From Symsagittifera roscoffensis (taxonomy: Eukaryota; Xenacoelomorpha; Acoela; Convolutidae), in contig NC_087064.1 of NCBI RefSeq assembly GCF_963678635.1, positions 42,187,165 to 42,251,164 of the forward strand: a stretch of DNA of 64,000 nt. Reading direction: 5' to 3'. A program made the translations under genes and the position numbers. Shown here piece after piece: positions 61,003 through 64,000 of this stretch. Below the pieces are notes generated by a model that had not been told where the DNA came from, made no database searches, and saw nothing but the letters and a program-made list of their open reading frames with translations. How positions within the stretch are numbered: position 1 is the stretch's first letter; each line of letters opens with the position of its first letter.

Positions 61003-61955
61003 CACAGAATGTTCCGACCAAATTCATTAAATGGAAAAAATATATATATTTTTTAATTTTCTTCAAATTAGTGTCGTTTTTAGCGAGTGGTGTGATTCGA
61101 GAACTAAACAATCGCGTAGAAAATTAGTAATTTAGGCATGTTGGACGACATTTGTAATTTGTAAAATTTAAAAAACTATCTAGCATCTTCTAAATTTTTT
61201 TTCCGAAACAAGCGCTGAATGAAACAACCAAAACTGGTTTTCTGTATAACCAATCATGTTTTTTATCCTAAAAATATAAACAAAAACAGTAAAATTCCAT
61301 ATACCGAGCGTTACTCGACCATAGTCTTAAAAAACACACGCGCGCACACACAAAAAAAAAACATTCAAATTAATTCGTTTTTCTGGGTGGCGCGATAAGA
61401 GTATCTGAACAAAATAACTACAAATTAGGCATTTTGACAGTCATAACAAATAGGCAAACTGGACAACAGTTTTTGAATAAAAACACAAGAAGAACAAAAA
61501 TCACAATACTTCATTGATATTTTTTTTTATAAATTTGAATTTATTGATTCACAAAATGGCGCTAAAAAACTTCATACAGTATACTTACTCGAGTAACACT
61601 AAAATCAGGGACAAGAGTTTTTGAATAAAAACACAAGAAGAACATAAAAATCACAATACTTCATTGATATTTTTTTTTATAAATTTGAATTTATTTATTC
61701 CCAAAATGGCGCTAAAAAACTTCATACAGTATACTTACTCGAGTAAAACTAAAATCAGGCATTAATATGCCTGATCGCTAGCGTTGCTCGCTCGAAATTC
61801 GGCGCAAAACCGAAAATTTTCAACCAGTTTTTCTCGACACCGGAAAAAAAATTTCAATGTTTTATTTGGTTCGAATCATGATTTGAAGAGCTTCAATATG
61901 ATAAATCACTCAAACGAATCCAATGATTATTTGTGGTGCCTGATTTCGCGTGGTC
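61003..61955 (+). repeat. R1 copies with internal 146-bp tandem duplication
   Basis: A partial copy at 61003-61260, then a fuller one at 61302-61955 ending CCAATGATTATTTGTGG...TTTCGCGTGG. Within it 61463-61609 is repeated almost exactly at 61610-61758, including the 'AAAATGGCGCTAAAAAACTT' block. Confidence 0.7.
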
Positions 61956-62277
61956 GGAACAAAAAATAAAAATCTCAAACAACCGAATACAAAATTCCAC
62001 CCCATTCTAATGGTCGGAACAAAAAACAAAGCTACTTCGACAAAAACCGCACAATATAACCTTCTGAACAATTACCTAACTGATTTTGAGCTGTAAAAGC
62101 AAAACAAAACACAAGATTAGAGCGGCAGAAAAATAAGTACACAGAAGTGAAGCTGAACTTCGCACCATTTGCGATACAACAAATACATGCTTAAAAAAGC
62201 ATGACGCTGAACAAGTAGTCAAGAAGACTTCAAGCGAAAAAAATCTAAAATGGAACAAGAAAAACAAAAAAATTAAC

Positions 62278-62450
62278 ACAGAGGTGAAGTTGCACTTCGC
62301 ATACACAAGCAGAAATATTACTGATAACGCTACTGGGAAAAACTGAATGAGTATATCTTTGAGTCTACAAAACTCCGTAAGTGACGAACGCCAATTCTGA
62401 CGCATTAGCAGTACCACTCAAATAAAAAAAAATTACCAACTAACATGCCT
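62278..62450 (-). repeat. Short element with hairpin tail (copy of 50.6 kb element)
   Basis: Shares with 50600-50815 the hairpin tail, the ATAACGCTACTGGGAAA block, the AAGTGACG-ACGCCAATT block and the GCATTAGCAGTACCA block. The tRNA-like head is missing. Confidence 0.55.
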
Positions 62451-64000
62451 GAAGTTTTAGACCAGTCTATGGAGCAGTAACAACATTAAAAAAATTAAAA
62501 GCAAAAAAATTAAACTGGATTTTTTTAAATGAGATTTTTTGAAGTACAAAGTGTTAAATTTCGCTCCAAGTAACAATCCAATTATGGCAAACAAGCTTCC
62601 TTAAACCAATTTGGAACAACTTCTATGACGAATATCTCTGCTTACACGTTCATAGCGCAAAATATATTGCGCATTAATTGTCCCAAATTGGCTATTTTTA
62701 AACCCCCATAACTTTACGAAAAATGAGCACAAGTGAAAGATCTTTCCAAATTTAAGCTCAGGAAAATAATACTTTTTGAATGATATTTTAAAAATTCCGT
62801 CAAAAATGGCTAGTTAAAAAGTCGAAATTTGTCTGAAGAAAAAAAACCACCCCGAGCCCAAATATTCCGTTACTTTCGTTACGAAGGTCGAAACAATAAT
62901 GGTCTGTGCTAAAATCCTTAGCATTGGCTGTACTTAATAGCTAGTTATTGATCAAAATGAACACTTTCAAAATGAACACCTTTTATCGCAACAATATTTG
63001 CGACTTAGGTTGAAAAAAAAGATAGTTCATACTATAACACAAGTTATTTGTATGATAAAAATACAAAGACTTCCAATAGCATTATAATAAGACATGGTTC
63101 AAATTTAAAAAAATGTGATGATAACAGCTGACTTAAGACGAAAAACGGTTAAGTGTGAATTAACCAGAAAGCATCAGAAAAACCAAAGAAAAAAGTTTTG
63201 AAGTCAATGGCTTAAGGTAAATCATAAAACTCAGATACTGATTTTTTCAATTCACAACAGACAAAACTTGATCTCTTTAAACCAATCGTACAACCAAAAA
63301 AAACGTTCGAACCAATTTTGTAACAAACTTTCGTTTTTTTTACTTCATTTAACAGCCTAGGAGGTTGATTAAAACTTTCCACAATTTCATTTAACGAATT
63401 CGATCACCCTTATATAATACCAAAAAAAGTAATTCGAAAAAAACATTAGGAAAATGAGATGACTGAATTGTAGCCGACCGGACCCATCTCAGTGCCGAAA
63501 ATGTACATAAAAAAACTTGTATCCTACAAAAACTTATTTGCAATTTTTAACGTAACACAATTAAAAGCCGCGTCGTAACTGCATGGAGCTATTACAGTTA
63601 ACACAAGCAACCATGCACTTTTAACCATTTGGACATTCTGCCTTAAGTTATTTATGAAAAATGTCTATTACCCGATTGCAATAACCTCGCTTATCGCAAG
63701 GGTAACAAACCCTACATTATATATATTTGATGATGATCCAAAGTTGCTAAACCTCTAAGAATTGAAAATCCTGGCTTTCCAAATGGTTCGCCTCGGGTAG
63801 TAATTTACACCTAACTTTTTCGCCGATGGACTCCAAAGTTGTTTAAAGGCGCCTTGGGTGAAGAAAGTGGCCACAGAAAAATGCGAAAACTATAGATCCA
63901 CCCCTTTTTGGATCATAAATAACAAATCACGGCCTCTCACAAACACTATTTGTTCAATGAGTTGTTAATCTCATTGTAAACATTTTTTTGTATTAATGCC

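Larger units (their letters stand above)
57523..64000. other. Upstream ZFYVE19 intron; repeats, no exon found
   Basis: A search by eye for a FYVE Cys pattern on the minus strand found none. The region holds R1 copies, one R2 copy (58788-59275), tRNA-like debris (about 59595-59650), hairpin tails (59362, 62138, 62281), and blocks shared with 49.7-51.1 kb. 59650-60985 has no recognised feature. Confidence 0.45.

Noticed and set aside
62076-62417. 113-codon hydrophobic minus-strand ORF
   Set aside because: It runs through two repeat hairpin tails and purine-rich tracts; hydrophobicity follows from antisense A-rich sequence.

Overview
The window is nuclear DNA of an invertebrate animal. It is AT-rich, has spliced genes with GT-AG introns, introns and spacers full of decayed mobile elements, and animal-specific gene families. 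I could not identify the species from the sequence. No rRNA, CRISPR array, operon or prokaryotic gene was found.

Four host genes are supported. (1) A plus-strand single-exon ORF at 754-1896 encodes an unrecognised single-pass membrane protein. (2) A complete three-exon TTC36 orthologue (tetratricopeptide repeat protein 36) lies on the minus strand at 5468-4399. (3) The 3' part of ZFYVE19/ANCHR, the abscission (NoCut) checkpoint regulator, lies on the minus strand in four exons at 57522-57366, 13339-13054, 11246-11169 and 10616-10419. Its FYVE-coding 5' end was not found and is probably beyond the right edge. (4) A type II membrane C-type lectin-like gene lies on the minus strand in four exons at 53655-53406, 49416-49237, 33470-33120 and 33041-32974. 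It sits inside the 44-kb ZFYVE19 intron. All exon phases agree within each gene.

The rest is mostly transposon-derived. Region 14.76-26.09 kb is a head-to-tail array of four units of a Jockey/CR1-type LINE on the minus strand; two units are nearly complete and two are internally deleted. Region 34.3-48.45 kb is a dead Ty3/gypsy-type retroelement on the plus strand, inside the lectin intron. Its gag is split by a 7.7-kb array of four non-coding units ordered A-B-B-A, each boundary marked by CTAG. A hAT-type MITE with an 8-bp target duplication lies at 52916-53305. Two undescribed interspersed families, called R1 and R2 here, a tRNA-like short element with a hairpin tail, a degenerate satellite (28.9-30.1 kb) and TA microsatellites fill much of the remainder.

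The main structural story is nesting: A/B array inside gypsy gag, gypsy inside a lectin intron, and the lectin gene inside a ZFYVE19 intron. About 760 bp of lectin intron plus the first part of a lectin exon is present on both sides of the gypsy block, and the extra exon fragment has lost its splice acceptor. No wholly new coding system was found; the CTAG-bounded A/B elements are the best candidate for something undescribed.
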